18,373 nucleotides of DNA, taken from Opitutales bacterium (lineage in GTDB: Bacteria; Verrucomicrobiota; Verrucomicrobiia; Opitutales; Oceanipulchritudinaceae). The notes below the pieces were generated by a model. It saw only the letters and a list, made by a program, of their open reading frames with translations, had not been told where the DNA came from and ran no database searches. The translations under genes and the position numbers were made by a program. The stretch spans positions 1 through 18,373 of the forward strand of contig SKLD01000465.1 in the NCBI GenBank assembly GCA_007123395.1, written 5' to 3'. This document shows positions 1 to 8,183 of the stretch, piece by piece; the first letter of the stretch is position 1, and the number at the start of each line of letters is the position of its first letter.

Positions 1-246
1 ACGGCGCACAAGCTCCTCATCGTCGCACTCGCGCGCCTGCGGATCGACCCGCACAAGAAGATGGAAGTGGTTGGACAACACACCGTAAGCCAGCAGCTCC
101 ACGCCCGAGAAGGCCGCCGCCTTGCGCATCGCCGCCACCAAGGCGTCCCGCTCCGCCTCGCCCAGCAGCCCCAGCTGCCGCGCCACCCGGCACACACAGT
201 GAAACGCCGCGCGATGCGCGCTCTTTATCCTCAGATGATATGACAT
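1..246 (-). CDS. RAYT-type REP-associated tyrosine transposase, 5' part only
   Basis: The frame from the ATG at 246 stays open for 82 codons to the window edge, so the 3' end is missing. Family knowledge: Y1/HUH single-strand transposases of the RAYT group cut and join REP hairpins. Seen: an HUH metal-binding motif His60-Phe61-His62 in NHFHLLVRVDP, preceded by AAFSGVELLAY. The segment aligns almost without gaps with the N-terminus of the complete protein encoded at 7049-8050 (RIKS, FSGVE, LVRVDP and ELV are shared), which fixes both frame and start. The catalytic tyrosine would lie beyond the edge. The gene points away from the following nuclease gene and has an AT-rich leader. Other long frames here are shadows of this one. 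Family call is strong; whether the gene is intact cannot be seen. Confidence 0.85.
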   Translation of the reverse strand, partial: MSYHLRIKSAHRAAFHCVCRVARQLGLLGEAERDALVAAMRKAAAFSGVELLAYGVLSNHFHLLVRVDPQARECDDEELVRR

Positions 247-462
247 AACCGCCAGCCTGTACGCCCTTCCCTCGAACACAACTAAATTCAGATATAAAAT
301 ATTTGATATTATTCAATTCAGAAATATAAAGGTTTATACACTTATTTCAGAATTAAATTATTTAACGACAGTTCTGCGGAGATGCGTTGAACTTGACGGG
401 GGATGCAGACTGCGGCGCGAGAGGACTTGCGTGGTGTCTTTGGCGGCCCCACTCTTCGGACA
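247..462. promoter_or_regulatory. AT-rich divergent intergenic region with three spaced TTCAGA repeats
   Basis: This region separates the leftward RAYT gene from the rightward YhaM-like gene. Bases 281-365 are strikingly AT-rich compared with the GC-rich surroundings. TTCAGA occurs at 287, 317 and 346, so at 29-30 bp spacing, each copy followed by an A/T run; they look like degenerate direct repeats. A sigma70-like pair facing right can be read as TTGATA (303-308) and TATAAA (325-330) with a 16 bp spacer. Chance matches are common in such AT-rich DNA, so the promoter is only a candidate. Confidence 0.35.
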
Positions 463-1437
463 ATGATGACAGTATCGGAACTGAAGCAGGCACCGCGCGG
501 AGAGAAGACGCCCTTCGAGGCTGTTCTCCTGATCCGCCGCCTTGCGATGAAGAGAGCCCGCAACGAAAGCGAGTTTCTGATGGTCGAACTGGGCGACCGC
601 ACGGGGATTTTTCATGTCGTGTGCTTTGAAAACTCAGCCAACTTCGGATTTTTCCAAGAACTGGGCGAGGGCCGCGTGGTGCGCGTGCAAGGCAATACGG
701 ACTATTACCAAGGGCGTTTTTCTCCCAGCCTGATTCGCGTCGAAGCGGTGTCCGAAGGCGATGTTCCGAGTGTTCTCGAACAACTGGTTGAAACCGCACC
801 TATACCGCTCGATGATTTGCGTAAGGAGCTCGAGGAGCATGTCGGTGCGATCCGGCACGACGCCCTCCGCGCGACGGTCCGGAATGCCCTTGAGGAGACT
901 GGTCCGGACTTCCACACGAGTCCCGCCGCAATTTCCATGCACCATGCCTACCGCGGCGGACTGCTTGAGCACACGGTGCGCATGGCGCGCGCGGCGCGGG
1001 CGCTCCTGGCGCTCTACCCCGAGGTCTCGCCCGACCTCGCTCTCGCCGGAGTCATTCTCCATGACATCGGAAAGTGCCCGGAGTATACACAAGGACTTGC
1101 AACGGCGCGCAGCCGCGCGGGCATCCTCCAAGGGCACGTGGTCCTCGGTTACCGGCAGGTCCGCCGCTCGGCCATCCAGTCGAAACTGGAACCGGACCTC
1201 ACGGAACGCCTCGAACACATTATCCTCAGCCACCAAGGTGAACTGGAATGGGGCGCGGCGGCAAAGGCAGCGACCCCGGAAGCCGTTTTTGTGAGCATGG
1301 TCGACAACCTCGACGCCAAGATGGGCATGGTACAATACTCTCTCCGCGCTACACCTGAAGGCGAATCGTTTTCCGAGCATGTGCCGGGGTTGGGCGCGCC
1401 GGTTCTCGTCAGTCCTCCCTCAAATCTTCCTTCCTGA
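463..1437 (+). CDS. YhaM-like 3'-5' exoribonuclease (OB fold plus HD domain)
   Basis: A 324-residue protein. Residues about 1-100 form an OB-fold-like nucleic-acid-binding domain (VSELK..P.GE.TPFEAVLLI, ELGDRTGIFHVVCF, GEGRVVRVQG). Residues about 150-290 form an HD metal-dependent phosphohydrolase domain: HHAYRGGLLEHTV with His170, LHDIGK with His200/Asp201, His225 in GHVVLG, His257 in LSHQGE, and Asp281 in MVDNLDAKMG. This is the domain order of YhaM/CBF1, a 3'-5' exoribonuclease involved in RNA turnover. The start at 463 (MMTVSELK) is chosen because homologues begin with a similar TVSELK segment; an in-frame ATG at 403 would add 20 unconserved residues. The tail after about residue 300 is low in complexity and probably unstructured. 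It is transcribed alone, convergent with alaS. Confidence 0.88.
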   Translation: MMTVSELKQAPRGEKTPFEAVLLIRRLAMKRARNESEFLMVELGDRTGIFHVVCFENSANFGFFQELGEGRVVRVQGNTDYYQGRFSPSLIRVEAVSEGDVPSVLEQLVETAPIPLDDLRKELEEHVGAIRHDALRATVRNALEETGPDFHTSPAAISMHHAYRGGLLEHTVRMARAARALLALYPEVSPDLALAGVILHDIGKCPEYTQGLATARSRAGILQGHVVLGYRQVRRSAIQSKLEPDLTERLEHIILSHQGELEWGAAAKAATPEAVFVSMVDNLDAKMGMVQYSLRATPEGESFSEHVPGLGAPVLVSPPSNLPS

Positions 1438-1580
1438 ACATCCGCTACGGTTTACCCAAGGAAGAATCCTCTCATGCCCCCGATGAAAGAAACGGCTGGG
1501 CGGGCAGCACCAGTCAGCGGCCTTGAAGTTGTAGCCGGAACACCACTCCAACCGTACGTCGGGACGGCAAAGCTCGCGCC

Positions 1581-1621
1581 TTGAGGACGTCGGCAACAAG
1601 TTCACTTACAGCGGTCCTCAA
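1581..1621. terminator. Inverted repeat at the alaS stop codon, possible terminator
   Basis: TTGAGGAC (1581-1588) and GTCCTCAA (1614-1621) are perfectly complementary arms around a 25-nt loop. The right arm includes the alaS stop codon. It lies between two convergent genes, where a bidirectional terminator is expected, but no U-run follows on either strand. The rest of the 180 bp gap (1438-1617) shows no convincing gene. Confidence 0.25.
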
Positions 1622-4317
1622 GCTCCCTCCAATGCCTTCGCGGTGCGGTCTTGCCACTCTTTGAGGAGGCCCGCGAGGTTGCCGTTGTCGGTGCCGCCGC
1701 CCATCGCAAAGTCGGGCTTGCCGCCGCCGCGGCCGCCGAGCGCGCCGGTGATTTCGCGGACGATGTCGCCGGCCTTGAGGCCGGCCTTGTTGGCGGCGGG
1801 CGAGGCAAAGGCCACGACGGTCGCCTTCGGCCCGAAGGCCGCCGCCGCCACGAGCACGCCTTCGCCCAGTTCCTTGAAGAGCTTTGCCCCGTTTTCGCGG
1901 AGCGCGTTGGGGTTGTCCGCCGTTAGCGTTGTGCCGAGAATGCGCAGCCCGGCGACGCTCGCCGCCTGCTCCGCCTGACCGGAGGCCTCCCGCGCGGCGG
2001 CTTCCGATTTCAGCCGCTTTAGTTCGCGCTCGGCCGCCTGCAAGCGTTGGCGCATGTCGGCAATCCGCGCGGGCACGGCGTCGGTGCTCACGGAAAACTG
2101 GCCCGCCAGCGCCTCGACGACCCTGGCACGCTCGTCGAGAAAGGCCTTCGCGTGGGCACCGGCCACGGCTTCGATCCGGCGCGTGCCACCCGCAATGGCT
2201 CCTTCGGAAACGATCTTCAGAAGCCCGATCTCACCGGTCGCGGACACGTGGGTACCGCCGCACAGCTCCTTGCTCCAGCCGCCGATGTCGACGACGCGCA
2301 CGACGTTGCCGTATTTCTCGCCGAAGAAGGCGATGATCTCCTCCGGCTTTTCTGAAAAAGGAATCTCATACCAGCGCACGGCGTCGTTGCCGAGAATACG
2401 CTCGGTGCAAAGCCGTTCGATCTCCCGGATCTCCTCCGGCTTGAGGGCCTCGAAATGCGTGAAGTCAAACCGCAGCCGGTCCGGACCGACATACGAACCG
2501 GCCTGACGCACGTGGTCGCCCAGCGTCTTGCGCAGCGCCCAGTGCAGGACGTGCGTGGCGCTGTGGTGCCGCTGGATGTCCGCGCGGCGCGGGACGTCGA
2601 CGACGGCGCGGACGGTTGCCCCGGCGATCTCCGGTGTGAGCGGCGCGTCCGCGGGCAAGCGGTGAACGACCGTTCCGGAAGCATCCTCCACGGTATCCAG
2701 CACATCGATACTCTCCCCGTTGACCTCGATCCGGCCCGTGTCGCCCACCTGGCCGCCCATCTCAGCGTAGAAGGGCGTCTCCGCCAGAACAGCAAAGAAC
2801 GCCTCGTCTGTTTTCACGACGGACCGCAGGGTTGTCTCCACCCCGCCTCGCCACGCCTCCGGCTCAAAGCCGACAAACTCCGTCGCGGCCTCCGCCCCGG
2901 CATCGTCGGCCACGCGGATGACCTCCGTCTTGCGGGCGGCGCGGGCGCGCTCGCGCTGGACCTCCATGTGCGTCTCGAATCCGGCTTTGTCCACCGCGAT
3001 TCCGCGCTCACCGGCGATGATCTCGGTGAGGTCGAGCGGAAAGCCGTAGGTATCGTAGAGTTCAAAGGCCTGCGCTCCGCTGATCTGCTCCGGTTTGTCG
3101 GCGAAGAGCTTCTCCAGGATCCCGAGACCCCGGTCGATGGTGCGGTCGAAGGCGCTCTCTTCGCTGGAGATCACTTTGCCGATGACTTCGCACTGCGTCT
3201 CCAGTTCGGGAAAGACGGCTTTGAGAGAGTCGACCGCCGGACCGACGAGTTGCGTGAAAAATCCCGGCTTCAGATCGAGGCGGCGGCCGTACATGATGGC
3301 GCGGCGCAGGATGCGGCGGAGCACGTAGTTGCGGCCTTCGTTGCCCGGCAGGATGCCGTCCGCGATGCTGCACGACAGCGCGCGGATGTGGTCGGCGAGC
3401 ACACGGAAGCACACGTCGCGGCGCTCGGCTTCGGTGAGGTCGCGCCGCGAAGACGGCAGCGTGCGCCCATAGCAGACGCCGCTCAATTCCTCGATCTTGG
3501 CGAAGACGGGGGCGAAGACGTCGGCGTTGTAGTTGCTCGGGGCTTCACCGTAACGGGTGAATCGATCCGTCGTCGCCATGATGCCGGCCACACGCTCGAA
3601 GCCCATGCCGGTGTCGACGTGGCGGGCCTTCAGCGGGGCGAATCCGCCGTCCGGTTCCGCATTGAACTGGATGAAGACAAGATTCCAAATTTCGATACAA
3701 AAGGGATCGTCCTTGTTGACGAGCGATCCGCGCGTGTCGCCCTTTTCTGTCAGGTCGATGTGGATCTCCGAGCACGGGCCGCAAGGGCCGGTGTCGCCCA
3801 TCATCCAGAAATTGTCCTTCTTGCCGCCCGTGAGGATGTGGATGGAGGGATCGAGCCCGTCTTTCTCGAGCAGCGCCTTCCAGAAATCGTACGCCTCTTG
3901 GTCAAACTCCGCCGGGTCTCCCTCCCCCGGTTGGTAGACGGTTACGTAGAGCCGTTCTTTGGGAAACTTCCACACCTCTGTCAACAGCTCCCACGCCCAC
4001 TCGATGGCCTCCTTCTTGAAGTAATCGCCGAACGACCAGTTGCCGAGCATCTCGAAGAAGGTGTGGTGGTATCCGTCGAAGCCCACATCGTCGAGGTCGT
4101 TGTGTTTGCCGCCCGCGCGGATGCACTTCTGCGTGTCGGCGGCGCGTGGATACGGGGCGTCGCGGTCACCGAGAAAATACGGCACGAACTGATTCATGCC
4201 CGCGTTGGTGAACAGCAAGTTCGGCGACGAGGGCATCAAGGGAGCAGAGGGAACGATGGTGTGCCCTTTGGCGGCAAAGAAATCGAGAAAAGACTGTCGG
4301 ATCTCGGCGGAGGTCAT
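1618..4317 (-). CDS. alaS: Alanyl-tRNA synthetase
   Basis: An 899-residue cytoplasmic class II aminoacyl-tRNA synthetase that charges tRNA-Ala, close to the usual 870-900 residues. The N-terminus (TSAEIRQSFLDFF, then LFTNAGMNQF, the QKCIRAGGKHNDLDDVG stretch and FFEMLGNWSFGDYF) is the conserved catalytic core. The editing domain carries HSATH (His585 and His589) and CGGTH (Cys686 and His690), the zinc-binding residues that clear Ser/Gly-tRNA-Ala. The C-terminal domain ends with the glycine-rich GGRGGGKPDFAMGGG segment typical of the family. Start ATG at 4317 gives the canonical N-terminus. It lies 52 bp downstream of leuB on the same strand and is probably co-transcribed with it. No anomalies seen. 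Confidence 0.98.
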   Translation of the reverse strand: MTSAEIRQSFLDFFAAKGHTIVPSAPLMPSSPNLLFTNAGMNQFVPYFLGDRDAPYPRAADTQKCIRAGGKHNDLDDVGFDGYHHTFFEMLGNWSFGDYFKKEAIEWAWELLTEVWKFPKERLYVTVYQPGEGDPAEFDQEAYDFWKALLEKDGLDPSIHILTGGKKDNFWMMGDTGPCGPCSEIHIDLTEKGDTRGSLVNKDDPFCIEIWNLVFIQFNAEPDGGFAPLKARHVDTGMGFERVAGIMATTDRFTRYGEAPSNYNADVFAPVFAKIEELSGVCYGRTLPSSRRDLTEAERRDVCFRVLADHIRALSCSIADGILPGNEGRNYVLRRILRRAIMYGRRLDLKPGFFTQLVGPAVDSLKAVFPELETQCEVIGKVISSEESAFDRTIDRGLGILEKLFADKPEQISGAQAFELYDTYGFPLDLTEIIAGERGIAVDKAGFETHMEVQRERARAARKTEVIRVADDAGAEAATEFVGFEPEAWRGGVETTLRSVVKTDEAFFAVLAETPFYAEMGGQVGDTGRIEVNGESIDVLDTVEDASGTVVHRLPADAPLTPEIAGATVRAVVDVPRRADIQRHHSATHVLHWALRKTLGDHVRQAGSYVGPDRLRFDFTHFEALKPEEIREIERLCTERILGNDAVRWYEIPFSEKPEEIIAFFGEKYGNVVRVVDIGGWSKELCGGTHVSATGEIGLLKIVSEGAIAGGTRRIEAVAGAHAKAFLDERARVVEALAGQFSVSTDAVPARIADMRQRLQAAERELKRLKSEAAAREASGQAEQAASVAGLRILGTTLTADNPNALRENGAKLFKELGEGVLVAAAAFGPKATVVAFASPAANKAGLKAGDIVREITGALGGRGGGKPDFAMGGGTDNGNLAGLLKEWQDRTAKALEGA

Positions 4318-4369
4318 GGTTTACGGGTCTCGCGAATTAGGTACAAGTGGGTGATCGGGCCTGCGGATG

Positions 4370-5476
4370 TCAGAGGCGCGACAAGATTGCGTCGGTCATG
4401 GCAGTGGTGGAGACGGATTCCGTGCCGAAAGCGATGTCGCCAGTGCGCACGCCCGCCTTCACGGTCGCGCGCACCGCCGATTCGATCCGCGCCGCTGTCT
4501 CGCCGAGTCCGAAGCTGTGGCGCAGCATGAGGGCCGCGCTGAGGATCTGGGCACAGGGGTTGGCCACGCCCTTGCCCGCGATGTCGGGTGCCGTGCCGCC
4601 CGCCGGTTCGTAGAGGCCGACAGGGTGGCCGTGGCGGTTGTCGGAGGCACCGAGACTCGCCGAAGCCAGCATCCCGAGGCTGCCGCAGATGACGCCCATC
4701 TCGTCGCTTAGGATGTCCCCGAACATGTTCTCGGTGAAGAGCACGTCGAATTGGTTGGGATCGCGGGCGAGCTGCATGGCGGCGTTGTCCACATACATGT
4801 GGCTCAGCGCGATGTCCGGGTGCTTTTCCGCGAAGTAGCGCGTCACGGTCTCGCGCCAGAGCACCGAGGTCGTGAGCACGTTGGCTTTGTCCACCGAGCA
4901 AACGCGCTTGCCCCGCGCGCGGGCCGTCACCGCCGCGACCTCGGCGATGCGCTCGATCTCGTCCGTGCGGTAGACCATGGTGTCTATCGCCTCCACCCGG
5001 CCGTCCGGCAACTCCCGGCGCTCTTTCGGCTGGCCGAAATAGATACCGCCCGTGAGTTCACGGATACAGACAATGTCGATGCCGTCGGGGATCCGCTCCC
5101 CTTTGAGCGGCGAAGCGTCAACCAACTCCGGATACAAAAGCCCGGGACGGATGTTGGCGAATAGCTCGAAGCGCTTGCGCAAGGGCAAAAGCGCCGCGCG
5201 TTCCGGCTGCTCGGCGGGGGGCAGGTTTTCCCACTTCGGGCCACCGACCGAACCGAAGAGTATGGCGTCGGCCTGTGCGCAGGCCTCGACCGTTGCCTCC
5301 GGAAGCGCCGTGCCGTGGTTGTCGATGGCGATCCCGCCCACGTCGTGCGTCGAGTAGTCGAGCGAAAAGCCGTCCGTCTCCGCCGTGCGGGCGAGTACGC
5401 GCAGCGCGGATTCCATTACTTCGGGGCCGATTCCATCACCGGGCAGCACCGTGAACTTGCAGATAGGTTGGGTCAT
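4370..5476 (-). CDS. leuB: 3-Isopropylmalate dehydrogenase
   Basis: A 368-residue enzyme of leucine biosynthesis: NAD-dependent oxidative decarboxylation of 3-isopropylmalate to 2-oxoisocaproate in the cytoplasm. Seen: LPGDGIGPEV at the N-terminus, FGSVGGPKW, substrate-binding arginines in LRKRFELFANIRP, IRELTGGIYFGQPK, the catalytic lysine in CSVDKANVL, the Mg-binding aspartates in HMYVDNAAMQL and TENMFGDILSDE, and the NAD-binding LYEPAGGTAPDIAGKG. Full length. The ATG at 5476 gives the standard MTQPICKFTVLPGDGIG start. It is upstream of alaS with 52 bp between them and divergent from the oxidoreductase at 5594. No other leu genes are in the window. Confidence 0.97.
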   Translation of the reverse strand: MTQPICKFTVLPGDGIGPEVMESALRVLARTAETDGFSLDYSTHDVGGIAIDNHGTALPEATVEACAQADAILFGSVGGPKWENLPPAEQPERAALLPLRKRFELFANIRPGLLYPELVDASPLKGERIPDGIDIVCIRELTGGIYFGQPKERRELPDGRVEAIDTMVYRTDEIERIAEVAAVTARARGKRVCSVDKANVLTTSVLWRETVTRYFAEKHPDIALSHMYVDNAAMQLARDPNQFDVLFTENMFGDILSDEMGVICGSLGMLASASLGASDNRHGHPVGLYEPAGGTAPDIAGKGVANPCAQILSAALMLRHSFGLGETAARIESAVRATVKAGVRTGDIAFGTESVSTTAMTDAILSRL

Positions 5477-5593
5477 GTGCAGAAATTCTCGAAAACCGGG
5501 CAGCTTGGGTCCGCAAGATCAACGGTTCAAGACATTTGCCGAATCCGCAAGAAGGGCTTGCACCGACGCCCCGCACGGTGACACAACCGCTGT
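5477..5593. promoter_or_regulatory. Divergent promoter region leuB / oxidoreductase
   Basis: These 117 bp must hold the start signals of leuB (leftward) and the oxidoreductase (rightward). The 9-mer TCCGCAAGA occurs twice in direct orientation (5510-5518 and 5544-5552), 34 bp apart. A small hairpin GCAAG-AAGGG-CTTGC lies at 5547-5561. No clear -35/-10 pair, T-box or leader peptide was recognised. A regulator site is possible but unproven. Confidence 0.3.
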
Positions 5594-6985
5594 ATGAGCG
5601 ATCAGCATTACGATTTTGTCGTCATCGGCGGTGGCAGCGGTGGCTATGCCGCGGCACGCACCGCCCGCGAGGTCTGCGACCGGGTCGCCATCATCGACAG
5701 TGCCGATGAACTCGGCGGTCTCTGTATCCTACGTGGGTGCATGCCCTCGAAGACCCTCATCTACAGTGCGGAGGTGCTCCACCTCGCCCGCGAGGGAAGC
5801 CTCTTCGGGCTCCGCATCCCCGAAGCCGCCGCCGACATGCCCGCCCTGCGCGAGCGCAAGCGCCGCATGGTCGCCGAGTTCCGCGACTACCGCGTCGGCC
5901 AGCTGGAGTCCGAACGATTCACGCTCTTCCGCGACAAAGCTTCCTTTGTCGGCGAAAACCGGGTGCGGCTCGTCTCGTCCGGGGTAGAGATCACCGCCGA
6001 CCGTTTCGTCATCGCCACCGGCTCCGTGCCTCAGGTGCCTCCCGTCGAAGGTCTCGCCGAATCCGGCGCATGGACGAGCGATGACGTCCTCGAACTCGAT
6101 TTCCTTCCCGAGTCGGTGATTGTCCTCGGGGGCGGGGTCGTCGCCTGCGAGTTGTCGCAATACCTGCGTCGCCTCGGCTCAAAAATCATCCAAATCCAGC
6201 GCAGCCCGCGTATCCTCAAGGAGATTTCGCCGGAGTCCGCCGCCGTTATCGAGAAGGCCTTCCGCGACGAGGGCACAGAGTTGTACACCGGCACGAAACT
6301 CCAGTCCGTCATCCGCACGGCGGACAGCTACGAAGTCGCGTTTGCCCACGGTGAAAAGACCGTCACGGCGAAAGCCGCGCATCTCTTCAACGCCCTCGGA
6401 CGCCGTCCCGCCGTGGACGGGCTCGCCCTCGGTGCCGCAGGTGTCGAGATGGATCCTTTGGGGCAGATCCGCGTGAACGCCGACCAACAAACCACGAACC
6501 CGCGTATCTACGCCGCGGGCGACGTCTGCGGTCCATTCGAAATCGTCCACCTCGCCATTATGCAGGGCGAGGTCGCCGCGCGCCACGCCACCGGGCGCGC
6601 CACCGATCCGGTCGATTACGACACCCGCACCTCCGTTGTCTTCACCGACCCGCAGGTCGCCGAGGCGGGCATTCCGCTGACGGAGGCCAAAGAGCGCGGC
6701 ATGGACCTCGCCGTCGCCGACTACCCCTTCGACGACCACGGCAAATCGATTGTTATGGAAGCCCGCCGCGGCTTCGTCCGCGCATGGGCCGACAAAAACA
6801 CCGGACGCCTCGTCGGCGCCGACTGCGTGGGCAAGGACGGCGGCGAACTCATCCACGCCATGGCCGTCGCCGTCTCCCTCCGCGCCACCCCCGCCGACCT
6901 CCTCAAAACCCACTGGTACCACCCCACCCTCAGTGAAATCTGGAGCTACCCCCTCGAAGACCTCGCCGACGAACTCGCCAAATAG
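5594..6985 (+). CDS. FAD-dependent pyridine nucleotide-disulfide oxidoreductase (Lpd/mercuric-reductase-like)
   Basis: A 463-residue homodimeric flavoprotein of the dihydrolipoamide dehydrogenase/glutathione reductase family. Seen: FAD Rossmann motif GGGSGG (12-17), redox pair Cys44 and Cys49 in GGLCILRGCMPSK, an ATG motif at 141-143, a second nucleotide motif LGGGVVACE (178-186), AAGDVCG (307-313), and the C-terminal catalytic pair His443/Glu448 in HWYHPTLSE. After the second Rossmann strand the usual acidic residue (NADH type) is replaced by Gln-Arg-Ser (202-204), resembling NADPH-using members; the cofactor is inference. No 2-oxoacid dehydrogenase genes lie nearby, so it is unlikely to be the E3 of a local complex. 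The true substrate is unknown. Start at 5594 has no visible Shine-Dalgarno sequence. Confidence 0.88.
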   Translation: MSDQHYDFVVIGGGSGGYAAARTAREVCDRVAIIDSADELGGLCILRGCMPSKTLIYSAEVLHLAREGSLFGLRIPEAAADMPALRERKRRMVAEFRDYRVGQLESERFTLFRDKASFVGENRVRLVSSGVEITADRFVIATGSVPQVPPVEGLAESGAWTSDDVLELDFLPESVIVLGGGVVACELSQYLRRLGSKIIQIQRSPRILKEISPESAAVIEKAFRDEGTELYTGTKLQSVIRTADSYEVAFAHGEKTVTAKAAHLFNALGRRPAVDGLALGAAGVEMDPLGQIRVNADQQTTNPRIYAAGDVCGPFEIVHLAIMQGEVAARHATGRATDPVDYDTRTSVVFTDPQVAEAGIPLTEAKERGMDLAVADYPFDDHGKSIVMEARRGFVRAWADKNTGRLVGADCVGKDGGELIHAMAVAVSLRATPADLLKTHWYHPTLSEIWSYPLEDLADELAK

Positions 6986-7048
6986 GCAAAAATCCCCCTT
7001 GCCCCGCCCCCCGCAACGATGTAATAGCTCTGAGATGAATAAAATATT

Positions 7049-8050
7049 ATGGGTGAAATACGACTTAAATCAGAAAATAAATGCGTATATCATGTTTATA
7101 CGCGTATCGTGCATAAGCGCCATTTGCTGGCGGATGTGCAGCGGGAGGTATGGGTGGCGGCACTGCGGCGGGCGGCGCGTTTCAGCGGCGTTGAAGTGAT
7201 CACCTATTGTGCGATGGAAACGCACGCGCACATCCTTGTGCGGGTGGATCCGGCGCTGAGGCAGTGCGGCGACGCGGAGCTGGTGGTGCGCTACGAAGCG
7301 CTCTACGGACGCTCGCGGGCGGCGTGGAGCCGGCTGAACGCGCGGGAGCTGGCGGAAGTGCTGGCGGGCGCGGACCCGATCCGGGCGCAGGAACTGCGCG
7401 AGCGGTTGTGGCGGCGCATGGGGGATATTTCGGAGTTCATGCGCACGCTGAAGCAGCGATACACAAAGTGGTTCAACCACACCTACGATACCGCGGGAAC
7501 ACTTTGGGCGGAGCGCTTCGGCAGCGTGCTGGTGCAAGACGATACGTCAATTGTCGCCCTTGTGGCGGCGTATATCGATTTGAACCCGGTGCGGGCGGGG
7601 TTGGCGGATCTTCCGGAGGATTACCGGTGGTGCGGCTATGCGGAGGCGGTGGCGGGCGGCGAATCGCTGCGGGCCGCGCTTGCAGCGTGCTTTCCGAACG
7701 AGAGTGATCCGTGCCGGGCCCTGGCCTGCTATCGCCTGCTCATGCTCGGAAAAGGCACTGCACGGAAGCGTGACGGCTCCGGAGACCGGATTGACCCGCG
7801 AGCGTTGGAAGCGGCGCTTGCGGCGGGCGGCGAGCTGGAGCCGCATGAGCTGCTGCGTCTGCGGCTGCGGTTCATGACGTACGGTCGGGCGCTGGGTTCC
7901 GATGAATGGCTGACGAAAGGCGACGGTGCAGCGGCGCTGGGGAAGCTGCGAAAACCTCCCGGCACGGCTCCGGTCGAGGTGGCGACCGACTTTGACTTGA
8001 GCGTTGCCAATACCCGCCATGCAAGGGGAGGATTTGAGACACCGGGATGA
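7049..8050 (+). CDS. RAYT-type REP-associated tyrosine transposase
   Basis: A 333-residue protein of the Y1/HUH transposase superfamily, RAYT branch. Seen: HUH motif His59-Ala60-His61 in THAHILVRVDP, a probable catalytic tyrosine at 138 in FMRTLKQRYTKWFN, then LWAERFGSVLV and the RAYT signature AAYIDLNPVRAGL (173-184), followed by YRWCGY. Residues about 210-333 form a less conserved C-terminal extension, of the kind used for DNA recognition. It is a paralogue of the truncated gene at 1-246. The leader (7015-7090) is AT-rich. Two hairpins sharing one loop follow the stop codon (8092-8112 and 8184-8206). RAYTs are usually single-copy domesticated genes that spread REPs, rather than selfish IS elements. 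The frame appears intact. Confidence 0.9.
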   Translation: MGEIRLKSENKCVYHVYTRIVHKRHLLADVQREVWVAALRRAARFSGVEVITYCAMETHAHILVRVDPALRQCGDAELVVRYEALYGRSRAAWSRLNARELAEVLAGADPIRAQELRERLWRRMGDISEFMRTLKQRYTKWFNHTYDTAGTLWAERFGSVLVQDDTSIVALVAAYIDLNPVRAGLADLPEDYRWCGYAEAVAGGESLRAALAACFPNESDPCRALACYRLLMLGKGTARKRDGSGDRIDPRALEAALAAGGELEPHELLRLRLRFMTYGRALGSDEWLTKGDGAAALGKLRKPPGTAPVEVATDFDLSVANTRHARGGFETPG

Positions 8051-8091
8051 TCCGGGACCGACGACGCTGAATGCTCCAAGTTCTTTCGTTG

Positions 8092-8112
8092 GCGGGCTGA
8101 TTCATCGCCCGC
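8092..8112 (+). repeat. REP-like hairpin A downstream of RAYT
   Basis: Perfect 6-bp stem GCGGGC/GCCCGC around the 9-nt loop TGATTCATC, 41 bp after the RAYT stop codon. The same loop recurs in reverse orientation in hairpin B at 8184-8206, and both stems place G runs before and C runs after the loop. Inverted REP pairs next to RAYT genes are well known, so this is probably one half of such a pair. Confidence 0.65.
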
Positions 8113-8183
8113 GCCCAAGGACCCTCCGGAAGCCCGGCGGCGCTGACTCGCGTGAAGCACACGCCGACAAATTTCCGCAAAGG

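Noticed and set aside
17..316. A 99-codon minus-strand frame with a Gly/Ala/Arg-rich product
   Set aside because: It is a shifted frame of the RAYT gene (246 to 1), whose correct frame shows the HUH motif.
387..462. Start of the YhaM-like gene at ATG 403
   Set aside because: The extra 20 residues have no similarity to the family, whereas the ATG at 463 begins with the conserved TVSELK segment.
1420..1605. Small minus-strand frame and a 33-codon plus-strand frame (about 1482-1583) between the nuclease gene and alaS
   Set aside because: No start signal, no recognisable family, and unusual Cys/Trp/Arg-rich or random composition; more likely noncoding.
2455..4530. A 691-codon open frame on the plus strand
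   Set aside because: It is antisense to alaS, which has all catalytic motifs; long antisense frames are expected in GC-rich genes, and the product has no recognisable domain.
5477..5593. T-box or leader-peptide attenuator before leuB-alaS
   Set aside because: No run of Leu or Ala codons with a start, no T-box sequence and no terminator with a U-run could be found.
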